Shown here: positions 26,228 through 37,686 of the stretch, piece after piece | Position numbering within the stretch: the stretch's first letter is position 1 | How the letters are laid out: each line of letters starts with the position of its first letter | Assembly: GCA_013399855.1 (NCBI GenBank) | Contig: VXAY01001953.1 | Span: forward strand, 707,222 to 771,221 | Length of the DNA stretch: 64,000 nucleotides | Direction of reading: 5' to 3' | From: Oxyruncus cristatus | Taxonomy: Eukaryota > Chordata > Aves > Passeriformes > Cotingidae | Position numbers and translations under genes: made by a program | The notes under the pieces: generated by a model | What the model was told of the DNA's origin: nothing | Database searches by the model: none | Seen by the model: the letters and a program-made list of their open reading frames with translations, nothing else

Positions 26228-27984
26228 GACAATGAGAAGTGGAGTGAGAGTGGTGTCCCATTTTACCAGCTCTGGCTGCAGAAGACCAATAACCAACAGC
26301 TTAAGGGCAGGGCACCTTCTCAGTGAGACACTGCTGTAGAGGATTGGTAAGACCAGACAAACCAGTCAGAGGATGATGACTGGTGGTCAGTGGTTTCTGC
26401 CCAAGATTTGCTAAGGTTCTGGGACCTTAACCTCTGTTTCAGGAGTGTGTGCAGAGGATGGAATTTTCTGCCCCATACCTCCCAGCTATCTTCCTAACCT
26501 TGTGATTTTTTCTCATTTTGTTACTTTATGCCTTACCTAGACAGATTAATCCCTCCTCCCACAGTCTTCATGCCCATTTCATTATAGTATTTCCCCATTG
26601 GTCCTCTCACCCACCCCTTCCCTTTCAGTTTGGGTTTTGTGGTTTTTTTAACCCCCCAAGCAATTTCCATTTTACTCCAACCATACCTTCTTTTGTCAGC
26701 CCATCCTAACTGTCATATGATGGAAACTAAAACATTAAAGGTCTGTTTACCACCTGAAGACCTTTAACATTTTGTATCCTGTATTCAAGATCATCCTTAA
26801 AAACTTACTGGTGCTTTTGTGTGGGATGCTGAAGAAATGCAACAGCTGTAGGTTCTTTTTTTTCTCCTTATTTGAGAGCCACTTCTATTCATTTGTTTGC
26901 TTGCTTGATTATTTGTCATCTTCTAATGGTTTCTTTAGAAAAATACTTTAAAACTCAATATTAGAAGGTTTCATATGGACCAGAAATGTTGATGTTGCTC
27001 ATCTGCATTTATCCAAAGGCTACTGGGCATAATTACCTCAGTGCTTACACATAACTTCATGTCTCCAACAGCAAACAATGTTGGATCCATTTTCTAAGGT
27101 CATTTCTCTTGCTCTCCCTCCCATTTCAGAAAAAAACAGGAAAACAGCAAAATTTGCTGGTAAGTCAGTGTTGTTTAAGTTACTTAAGATAGGTAGATAC
27201 TGTGCAGAAATATGGTGAGCTCTAATCACTCCAGTATAAGCAACACAGCTGCAGATTACATTTCATAATAAAAAATATAAATAATAAAAAAAGAAATCTA
27301 ACTATGCAGTAATGAACAGTAATGAACAGTTGTTAAGACCTTAAAGTTTGCATGTTTCCAGAAGAGTTGATGATGTCCTAATAGGCAGCATATGAGCACA
27401 GTACGCAATATCTATTTGACTCTTTTAAACAAAGCAGGGGGAAATTGGGTTAAGGGGGTGAAAAATTGAAATGGAGAGAACTTAGGAACTAGGACATGAC
27501 GTACTGCTGAATAGAGTAGTAGTCTGTAAATTCAATTAATTCTCAGCTACCAAAAAGGGTTTCTGTCTATTGCAAACTATTTCTGTGTTTCCAGTTACTG
27601 CTTTGATTTGCGGCAGTGGGATGGTGGTTTGGGGTAGACTTTTTGATTGCATTTTCGTACATATATAGGTGGTTTCATGTTTTATATCCAGTAGCAGCTT
27701 AAGGTAAAATACAACATAAAAATTTTAATTTAGAGTAACTAGGTAACACAGTACTTCCCTTAAATTTTGTTTCCCTAAAAAACAATGTTCCAGAGTCAAG
27801 CTCTTTCCTATCTGCTGCGTTTCTAGCCCCATGCCTTGTACATTCCTAGGAGTACAGACCAGCTTTAGGAGGGAATGATGGTGTCACACAAAATCCCATT
27901 AGTTCAGATTCTGAGGGTACCTGGGGCACAGCTCTATTCAAACACCTCTGGCTGCAGATCTTTCCTCTTAGATAGTTATTTCAC
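26228..27984. other. Non-coding stretch, no gene seen
   Basis: No exon or known repeat was recognised. A small 8-bp inverted repeat (ACCAGTCA/TGACTGGT) sits around 26370-26393, and a tandem pair of 'aatgaacagt' lies near 27311-27330. Confidence 0.5.
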
Positions 27985-28430
27985 ACACCATGTGCCTGAG
28001 AGTATTACCCAAACACTCCTTGAACTCTGTCAGGTTTGATGCTGTGACCACTTCCCTGGGGCGCCTGTTCCAGCACCCAACCACCCTCCGGGTGAAGAAC
28101 CGTTTTCCTAATATCCACCCTAAACCTCCTTTGACACAACTTCAGGCCATTCCCTCGGGTCCTGTCACCAGTCCCCACAGAGAAGAGATCAGTGCCTGCC
28201 CCTCTTCTTCCCCTCACAAGGAAGTTGTAACTGCAATGAGGTCTCCCCTCAGTGTCCTCCAGGCTGAACAGACCAAGTGATCTCAGCCACTCCTCATACG
28301 GCTTCCCCTCAAGGCCCTTCACCATTTTCTTTCCTCTCCTTTGAACACTCTCTAATAGCTTAGTATATTTCATATATTGTGGTGCCCAAAACTGCACCCA
28401 ATATTCAAGGTGAGGCCACACCATTCCTTC
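27985..28430 (-). mobile_element. CR1 LINE fragment with C-terminal RT relic
   Basis: The minus strand encodes the C-terminal part of the CR1 ORF2 protein: the block WPHLEYWVQFWAPQY, a QRR box, the GLEGKPYEEWLRSLGLFSLE region and DRTRGNGLKL, followed by RRFRVDIRK. After that residue the original frame is lost: the downstream bases still align with CR1 but are read in another frame, so there is a frameshift near 28090-28110. The fragment stops before the octamer tail and is truncated at its 5' side near 28430. It is non-functional. The subfamily appears different from the copy at 59949-60413, whose protein lacks the GRPHCS-type segment. Confidence 0.92.
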
Positions 28431-30030
28431 ATCTACGTTTAAGACTATCTTTCCGTAAACCATCTGGAAAAAAGTTGCCCAAATGTAGCCTCAGAATAAA
28501 CTCTTCCAGAGTGATAGGAAGGGCTTGAGACACACTCTTTAATATCTTGCTCAGTCCTAGAAAATCATGCTGACTCTTGAGAATATCTTGTCTACCCACG
28601 GTCATGGAGATTTTAGGGTGTCTAATTCACTGGTTTGATTTCCATTCTGGTTACTGGGTAACTAAGTTTTGGACTCACAGTATTCCAGATCCTTTATTGG
28701 ATCACAGCTGTAGTTCCATACAAGAAAAAAATATAAACAAAGCTTCTACAGATTCTCAGTCTATAGATAATAAACTACACCTTTTCCTTATACAGTTCGT
28801 CTTTGTCTTGCACAGGTAACAGTTCACAAATAATGTTCAATTGACATTCCTGTTACCTACTTCTAAACAATAATTTCACCTAAGCCTTTAGTTTTTTCAG
28901 CTAGAAAAATAACATGTGCAAGTTTTGTTAAAAACAGCAAGGTGCATTGACTCTTCTGTTTGTGCAAAGTGGGAATGTTATGTAGTAGAGAAAATCAGAA
29001 ACAATACACCTCCTTCTGTCTCCAGCCCTCTGACATGCTCAGAGATCTCATTGACATGAAGTATGCATAATTAATCAACAACCACTCTCTAAGTACACTT
29101 TTTCAGCACGTTTGCCAATGGAAGTCTGCAACCTACTACTAAGCAATTTCTCATGGCAAGGTCAGGGATCAAATAACAGGTTGCTTAAATGATCCAGCAG
29201 TCAGATTAGAAGACTTGCCTCAAAAGGACATTACCTTTTTTCCCCTGCTTTGTCGATAGAACAGCTTCTTATTTTGTGAAGAATAAAGATACTAATAAAG
29301 ATACTAATGAAAACTTGGTAGGATAATCATTTTTAGGGCAAGAGCTCTATGTGAAAAAAAACATAAAACCATCCTATGTTATTTATAGACAATATACTGT
29401 TTTGTTCTATACATGTGGTAATTTAGTGATATCTTTCTTTCTAACAAAACATGGTCTTAGAAAATAAATGTTCTGTATCTAAATGATATTCATATTGGTA
29501 TGGTTATTTATTGAGATTTAAAAAATGTTTAATCTAACTTGTCTTCAACAGCAGCTGGAAGATGGGACCTTCTAGTGACCTCCTATGAGTTCCTCTACCA
29601 GTCAGTCTTAGGTATGCCTTTCTCTCTGCTCGAGAACGATAGGATGTGCCTCATTCACCCCAGTGCATGAAGAGCCCACAGTGGACCAGGGAAGGAATGT
29701 GAGTGGGAAGGAGCAGAAGAGTAAAACTACTACACACTGACCCACCTCTACCCTGAGCCATGTGACACTCAGGGTGGGTAGAGGAGTCTTGAGTGAAGGA
29801 CTGATGCTGAGTTTGGGAGAGGGATAAAGAAAAGAGTTTTAGTGTTTTTCTTTGTTTCTCACTGGCCAAATCAATCTTTGTTATCTTGCCACTGGGTGGT
29901 TGATACCTGTGGAGAGCTGAGGTAGCCCTGTTAGTAAAGAAAGGTAAAGAAGGTCCTCAGCTACCTGGGGTGGGGGCTGGAGTCCAGGATCTGCTCATCT
30001 AGAATAATGCATTGAAAAGGCAGTCTTGCA
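28431..30030. other. AT-rich non-coding stretch, no gene seen
   Basis: There are no exons or transposons. A short tandem 'aagatactaat' motif occurs three times near 29280-29310. Confidence 0.5.
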
Positions 30031-30105
30031 ATAAGAGAAGAGGAGGAGAGGAGGGGACGGCAGGGAAGGGGAGGGGAGGAAAGGGGAGGGAAGGAAGAGG
30101 GAGAG
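30031..30105 (+). repeat. Purine-rich (GGGGA)n-like tract
   Basis: An almost pure A/G tract with at least seven runs of three or four G between 30053 and 30101, separated by one to six bases. This meets the usual pattern for G-quadruplex formation on the + strand. It is imperfect, so it is an old microsatellite. Confidence 0.85.
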
Positions 30106-32080
30106 TATTGAATTTATTTTTATTTTCTGGCTGCTACGGTGTTTATGAGGTAGGTGACCAGATTCAGAAAAAAAATGTCCAAATGAGATTATGATGTTGA
30201 CTTATAATACAGCATAAGGATGTTTCTATTTTTCTTTTTACTATTTTTCTAGGATTTTCTAAGATTAAAATTGCATTTTTATAACTGCTTAGTATTTAAA
30301 TATTTTTTTTTAAATCTACCCGTAATGACACCAGTCTCTCTTCCCTGGGTGATAATATGCAGTTCAAAGGCTATATTTAGTTAGGTTTACTTTTCTCCTT
30401 CTATGTTTCTTTCTGCTTATTCAGATTGAATTTCACCTGATGTTTTGTTACTCAGCCACCCATGTGATCCTGCTACATTTCTACTCAGTCAGCTTTGACT
30501 GTCCTCTGTAGTTTTGTTCCATTGGAAGGCTCTGTCACCTCAGTTTTCTCCCACTTTTTGTATCAGTCCTGGACATACAGAACACCATCGAATTGATCAT
30601 GTATTTACACCAAGTGGCTCCAAGTTCCTGAGTGGTTAGGGATCCATCTGATAGAGGTCTGAGTCATGTGAAAGGTCTTTCAACTTTCCCATCAAGAGAC
30701 TCCTAAAAACTTTGAAGGCTTCTCACTTTTTGTCTGGCAATAGTGACAATCTTGCAAGTATTTTCTATGTCCTCAATCATATGAATACTAATTTTACGAT
30801 GAACACTGACTTCACAGCTCTCAAGCAGGAAACTCCAGAAGGTATTCTGGCTGACATGAGAAGCAGTCCTCTTATGTAGCGTGACAAGAGTCTAAAGAAG
30901 AGAAGAAATACAAAAATGTTAATGTACATATATGCACATGTGCCTTTATTTTTAGCTTTTGGGTTTTCCTTTCAAAACTTATGGCTTATCCTATTGAGGC
31001 AATAAGTGACTGTGACCCCACACCCAGAATGATAGAGTCTGCAGTCTTTTCTCTTCTGATGTCTAAAAACAATTGAAAAGCAATGTACCCTAAGTGCTTC
31101 AGTGGGAACAGCTTTATTCCCTAGTACAGGTAGTATAATAGAAACAGGAGAAAAGAGCATTTAGTGATGGCTGAACAACACCTAAGAAAATAGAGTCACT
31201 TTTTTTCAAGATACTGTAGCTTTAGTGTATTGTTGAAGTAATAGCATTTAATTTGTAGAAGCTTTCATATGTAAGAATATATCCCAGGACTTGTGTCATT
31301 CACCTCTCACAGAATTGGGTCCATACATATTAGTGAAAGATTTATTTTTGAAAATTTAAAATTAAAGGTCCCATGTTCCCAAAAAATTATCAGAGTAAAC
31401 TATATTTTTTCCAGCATATACACATCATAGATACAGACTTTCCTGAAAGGAAATATTTTATAATAATTATTACCAAAAGCATAATTCTCTGCTTTCTTGA
31501 AATAAGAGAGTGCTGGAAAGAAACCAAGTTATGTATTTAGATATTTTACATGCATAGTAAGGCTGAATTTTTGTTTATTTTAAAAGCATATATTTTTATT
31601 AATGCTGGGCATTAAGTTGTGAGAAGGTAAGAACCTTCACTGCCTTTTATAAATTAATGAAATTTGGGGCTGCTTAGAAATTTGCAGATTTGGATTCCAG
31701 TTATATGGGGTATCACATAACCAGCTACTGAGCTTGTTTAGTTGAAAGACCAAGCTGAAAGAAAAGACCTGTTTAGAGTATGCCAAAGAGGTAAAATGAG
31801 GAGAGGTTTTTGGGAAGAGATTATGGATGGGTATAACCAGATGAATTATCAGGAAAACACTTTCTAATTGTGAGGATTATTAACCTACAGAACAGTGTCT
31901 CCAGGGAACCAATTCAGTCGCCAAGGAATCTACTAGATGAAATACAAGCATTAGTCTTTGCTTTCCCTATGATTTGGGTTCCTTACCCTTTCAAAATGTG
32001 TTCTTTGCACAAACTGTATTTCTAGTTAAAAGATATAATATATATAAAGATAAAGATATAGACAACTACACAGCTTTAGT
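30106..32080. other. AT-rich non-coding stretch, no gene seen
   Basis: No exon, RNA gene or recognisable repeat family was seen on either strand. Confidence 0.5.
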
Positions 32081-32118
32081 CTCCCCACCCCGTCCCTCCC
32101 TGTCCCCACCCGCATCCC
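32081..32118. repeat. C-rich tract abutting the assembly gap
   Basis: Seven runs of three or more C occur in 38 bases, so the minus strand is a strong G-quadruplex candidate. The last 11 bases (ACCCGCATCCC) reappear immediately after the gap. Confidence 0.85.
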
Positions 32119-32189
32119 NNNNNNNNNNNNNNNNNNNNNNNNNNNNNNNNNNNNNNNNNNNNNNNNNNNNNNNNNNNNNNNNNNNNNNN
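32119..32189. other. Assembly gap, 71 N
   Basis: The gap is flanked on both sides by the same 11-mer ACCCGCATCCC (32108-32118 and 32190-32200), which suggests an unresolved tandem repeat. The number of N is probably an estimate. Confidence 0.98.
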
Positions 32190-32200
32190 ACCCGCATCCC

Positions 32201-35200
32201 CCCTCCTTCCACAAACATAGCAGCCACAGCATTTAATTTTTGTTCACTGTGTCTGGAACAAGGTCAGAGCTGAATGGTCTTGACCAAGCAACACTTACTC
32301 ACATAACTTGTCTTGCTCTTAGACCCAGCCCAATCACTCCATGTTGAAATTAGCAGTGTGTATGGAAGTAACAACTTCCGCGGTAGTGATTATTAAGAGC
32401 ACTGGGCTCTAATACCGCATTTTATACTGATAAATTAAGGAACTTGTGGGCTCAGAACTGCAGTCAGCCATACTGTTTTTCAATACTAAGTAAATTTTCA
32501 GGGTGGATTTTTTTTATAATGTTGATCTGTTTTCTCATAATTCATTCAGTGAGTTTCAAAACTAAGTTTGTGTGTAAAACCAGACCACAAGGTTAATAAC
32601 AAACCTCAAATTAAGTGTATGACAAAACATGTAATGAATCTGACTATAATAGTTTCAAAAGAAATAGAGCAATTTTCCATTCTCCTTTTCCTCTTAGTTT
32701 TGACAATTCTATCTTTTATTTTCAGCATAATCTCTTTAAAACATTTAACTACTTTTCCTTCTTTGTGCAATTCAGGGCTCAGTGCCAATTCACAACTCTT
32801 AATTCTTGCCAGTGCATCCTGACAATTGTCAGTGCATGCACAGATTGTCAAAGGCACATGTTAATCTTGATCTGCCTTGGAGGGTGGGTTCACAGGAAGA
32901 ATTTTATTTCTTTTCTTTTCCACCTTCTGTGTCATTCTGAGTCTTGTCATTCTCTCTTCTTCTTTTCCAGAGGTAAAGCCACTCTTCTGTGGTTTTCCTC
33001 CCCTTCTTCTGTGAGTTTTGTATGCTGTTTTCTCTTTACCACCACCTATACCCTGAAGACCTAAGAGTAAAATTAATTTCATGTGTAGTAGAATTTGTAT
33101 TCTTTACCTTTAGTATTTTAAATTTAAGACATCTAATGTGAAGGTCATCTGATAAAATGCAGTTATATACAGTTTTGCAGTCTCCATTTGTATAATTCTT
33201 TCACATGATTAATTTTGTTTTAGAGAAGGTATCTAAAGCAGTCCGATGAATTGAGTCTAAAAAGTGCTTATTTCTCTCTTCATTGTGTATGTCAGCAGCT
33301 GGACTTATATAACTCTTACTCATTATTTACACAACTCATTCAACCTTCTTTTCTGTGGTAAGACAATACCTGAGTGAAGCATTCTTGTCTAGCTTTGACA
33401 CTTACCAGAATGGGATAAATTGCTCTGTTGAGATCCTTGTTCCTCTACACTGACGATTAGACAAGGTGATTAAAGCTAGTGGAGATCCTGCTTAATGTAC
33501 CTGAGACTCAATCCTGTGTCAAGGATGCAGTGATCCCTTTTTTCCATGGGAATAGAGAAGAGACTTCACAGAGGAGTCTTTGTCCTTCAGTTTTTGCACA
33601 GACTATTGTTTTGAGCACATACAGCTGGCTGCACTGGGCTGATGGCCTGGTGTGATAATCCATCTGACCTCTTCACTGAAGCCGTGAGGTCCTCGTGAGC
33701 TGATACCTTCTTTCAGTCCTCTAGCTGTGCTGTGAAAAACGTAAAATCTTGAGTTACACATGTTGTATATTGCAAGTGCTAATGAACTTTGTCCCAACAG
33801 ATAATTGCCACTGCTTTTAAACAACTTGCTTGATTTCAAGGCTGTGTCTTGTGGACCTTTCATTTTCATACAGTGCATGAACACCAGACTGAAAATTTCT
33901 CTGCTGTACATGTGACTTCGTTAAACATTTAGCAATAATACACATTTTCCAGTTCTGACTAACTTGTTCCTTCTGTATTTGTCTCATCTCCAGTGCATGT
34001 TCCCTCCAATTCAATAACACATTCTTCAGGTGTGGGTGCTGGGTCTGGACTCAGTGTTGCAGTAATAGTTGCACCACAGGTAATATGATCCTCTTACACC
34101 TACTTCACATTTCCCTGCTTATAAATCCCCGAATCATTTTAGGTCTTTTCAGTCACAGAATAACAGGACTAGCTTAACGGGACTAATTTTTTTCTTATGT
34201 GGTCCTTTCTTAGATAACAGTGACTGAAATAATTCTCATCCTTAAAGTGTAGCCTGAGTTGTTTGTCCTTATATTTCATAATATGTATTACTTCTGCTTG
34301 ACTTATCAAAGGGTGCAGGTGACACTTTTGGTGAACTGTACTGACATTTACCATTCTGTCAGCTTTTTTTTACAAACTTGATTAGCAAACATTTAACTTC
34401 TTCTTAATAAATATTATAAAAATATTTAGTGCTATATCATAGACAGACAGCTTCTGTGGAATCTCATTTTAAAAATTTTCCATGATAATTTTTTATCACT
34501 TTGTTGCATTTAATTATGGAAGAAATTATGGAGAAAAAAAGTTCTTTTCTCAGGGTACTTCCCACTTTTTTCCAACAGACTCACTTCAGAAAACTTCAGC
34601 CTACATAAATTAAAAATTAGTTCATTAATGCTAATAGAATGAACAACATAAAGATCTTTCTTCCTGCATTTGATATGCCAATTTTATCTATAATTTGACA
34701 TATAAAAAAAAATCTGAATAACAAAAGCATGAGGTATACTAATTCTCAGAATTAGTTGGTTAGGTTCAGCTCATGGTGCGTGACTTAGTCTGCCTGGATC
34801 TCAAGTGACTTCTCTACAGTATCTTCCATACTGAAAATAGATTAAAACCATGTGGCAGTTAAAGAAAGCCATACCAGTATATAGCTGGGGCAACCAGCTA
34901 TACCAATATTCATCATGGGGGCAAATGTCCCAACAACCAAGCAGACTCATTTTGGGAAAACTGACATAGCCCAAAAATACTTTTCTATACACACAAGCCA
35001 CTGTCAGTAACAATTTTGTTTGCTAATATACTATCACTTTCCTGATATTGATGCATTTTCTAACACAATTATGCTGACTTTGTAGCATTCAGTTGCAAAT
35101 GTATACTAAGATATTATTATAGTTATTTTTATTGTTATTGCTATTGTTGTCGTTACATTAGGCAGGTAAATATAACTCTGAATTTATAGATATAAAACTT

Positions 35201-36109
35201 ACATGCTAAGGAAAATGTTCTTTTATACATGTAATTGCAGTTAACAGAAGAAAGCTGCACTTTAAACTTCACAGACATTGCTAGCCATAAAACATAGCTA
35301 TAGCATTTTTGATCCACTTACTGCTGTAGATACAATCTGGTCTGTGAATTTGTTGAAAATCTGACCCCATTCTTCATTCCTTGAATGATTTCTCTCTGTT
35401 TTCTTCCTTTATAAATATGTATACATAGTATATACTGCACAGCAGAGCTTGTACACTAGGCACATTCCTCTGAAACGGATATTACTTTTCTGCAACTGTA
35501 TCCTGAAACAAATTTATCTTTTTTCAATTATTTTTATTTGATGACCAGTTTGATCTACATCTTTTGTATGAACCATGAAAAAATTACCAGTTTTAGTGTT
35601 CGTAACATAATTCTCCAAGAATGCAAACCAAACTACACAGAAAACAGCTCCCATAAACAAAACATTAAAAAAATATAACCTCTTGCTGGAAGCTCAGATG
35701 AGTGATTCACTTGGAACCTCTTAGGGATTTTCACAGTATAAATATCATGGGTTTAGTCTAAACTTTAAAAAAGTAAGAAATGGCGGTGATGCCAAACTTG
35801 ACTACAAAAGATCTGTTCTTCATGGAGAAATAATTGTTCACATTTACTATCTCCCTTCTCAAAAGAGGAAGAAAATAAAGAAAAAAAATACCACAAAAAA
35901 AAAAGGCAAAACAAAAGCCTTGTGAGAAGTCCAAGGCAGAATGCCAAAGACAGCATTCAAAATTAGAGTTAGTTAAAATGAGAAGGACTGGAGTTGTATA
36001 AGTAGAGACTTTACAACATGACAGGTCACCTTACAGGCACATGTACTTTTCTTCCCCCTTAAATATAGAAAAGAAATAAGGAAAGTAATTATGGTTTTGT
36101 GGGTTGAGT
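32201..36109. other. AT-rich non-coding stretch, no gene seen
   Basis: It contains a pyrimidine-rich patch at about 32890-33060, with open frames on both strands but no domain. A TTTTCCAGAGGTAAAG motif lies at 32963-32978. No gene is supported. Confidence 0.5.
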
Positions 36110-36330
36110 ATTGACCTGGGTTTGGTTCCTGTTCTGCTTCCAGTCTTACTTTGAAGAAATCACTGAGAGTCAGACTGGGTTTGATGTTAATGCAGCACAG
36201 TCAATAAAGTCATGCTGCTTTAATCCTTCTGAAAATCCCGTTGGTAATTTTTCTGTGCCTCAGTTGTGACATTACAGCTAATATTATTTCCTTTCTCTGG
36301 CCCTTTGTCAATCTTGTCTATTTATACACA
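36110..36330 (+). repeat. Possible MIR-like SINE relic, interrupted
   Basis: Pieces occur in the order expected for a MIR-type SINE: 'gacctgggtttggttcctgt' near the start, then 'aagaaatcact', then TTTCTGTGCCTCAG followed by an A/T-rich part. About 80 bases separate the second and third pieces where the consensus has only a few, so an insertion or chance similarity must be assumed. This is weaker than the copy at 13200-13435. Confidence 0.35.
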
Positions 36331-36907
36331 CAAGAAAGAAAAAAAAACCCTGTTTTATACTTAATTATCTTAGCGAATGTGTGTTGAAACAGAATGAGCT
36401 CTGGGCACCCTTGTCCTCATGGCAAAGTGAAGTTTATGCTCCTGTTTCCAATGTTGTTAGAAAGCTGTTGTTTCTATGCTTTTCCTGTTGCTGGCAGAGC
36501 TTAGACTAGTGTCTATACAGCAACACACTACAGCTTCACCAGCAGCTGAACAGATACAGTCTAAATCCTGAAAGGCACGTCAATTTTATAGGTATTTTCT
36601 TTCTTTCATGTACCTCATAGTTCAGGCTGGGCATCCAGCTGATGATTTGCAGTCCTCAGAAGGTCTGAGGTACCTTGCTCTCTCTTTGGCCTCTATAGAG
36701 CCAGATTCAAGTTTATAGATAACCACCGTGCAGTTCTGGACATCTGTTTCTCAAGTTACATTGTGAAAGCAAATGTCATTTCTTTTCTTCACTGAGGACT
36801 GGTGATGCACAAACCAAAGGATTTAGTATGAAATTTCTACCCTCTAGTTTCTTGAATTTTGAGAGGATACACTGAGGAAACCAACTCCTCACACGTGATT
36901 TGGTTAG

Positions 36908-36991
36908 GGTTTTTGTTTGCTTGCTTGCTTTTTTTGTGGGGGGTCTTTTGTTTGTTTGGATTTTTGGGTTTGGGTATTTTTTTTTTTTTCA
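36908..36991. repeat. T/G-rich (GTTT)n simple repeat
   Basis: Low-complexity tract of GTTT, GCTT and poly-T units. A second similar tract is at 37298-37340. Confidence 0.75.
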
Positions 36992-37666
36992 GGGTCTAGG
37001 AAGCAGAAATACAAGGGCAATGGAAATGAGATAGAGTTTTATTTAGAGAATTTCATTTATGTATCTCACTTCATGAAGTTCTTCACTAGGCAGAACTGAT
37101 GAAGACTAAAAGTGTAGAAATGTATTCGGAGCACTCACATATAACCTGCATATTCTTATGTAGCAAAAATTCTTTGAATTCTTTGTCATTTTTGTAAAAT
37201 GCAAAAGAACAGATAGACTGCTTTCTTCAGATCTAATTGCATTGCCTACTAGAAAATTATCTCTTATGAAAGGTAAAAATTTCACAATAGCTGGTCTGGT
37301 TTTGTTTGTTTTTGTTTAATTTGTTTGCTTGTTTGTTTTAATGCAATGACAGAAATTTCTTGCCTAGAGAAGTCAATACTTAATCTTCTAACAAGTGACA
37401 AGTAAATATATGGAGAAAAGCAGATCTCCATTCATTAGAAAAATGATAGACTGTACTGCACCACAGTAGTCAGCTGTGCCAGTAATTTTGACATTCCTTT
37501 GCAAATTAGCCAGGCTTTTTGAGTACAGGTCTACTTTACTGCACAGGGGGGCTTTCAGCTCTTGCAATCTGGCAGGGGTTCAAGATCAAAGTGTTGCTTT
37601 GAACCCACTTGTTAGCCATGCAAAATAAACACAATCCACCTTGCAATAAAAAGCATCAGTGAGAGC

Positions 37667-37686
37667 AAAAAAAAAAAAAAAAAAAA
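37667..37686. repeat. Poly-A tract, 20 A
   Basis: A pure run of A. No retrocopy or coding similarity is visible upstream. CR1 does not add poly-A tails, so this is more likely a simple homopolymer. Confidence 0.9.

Noticed and set aside
31974..32273. 99-codon frame crossing the N gap
   Set aside because: It is an artefact of reading through 71 undetermined bases.
34021..34165. Possible old CR1 piece on the minus strand ('gtctggactcagtgttgcag' and a following region)
   Set aside because: The order of words is vaguely like the CR1 ORF2 region, but too many mismatches and no peptide block could be matched.
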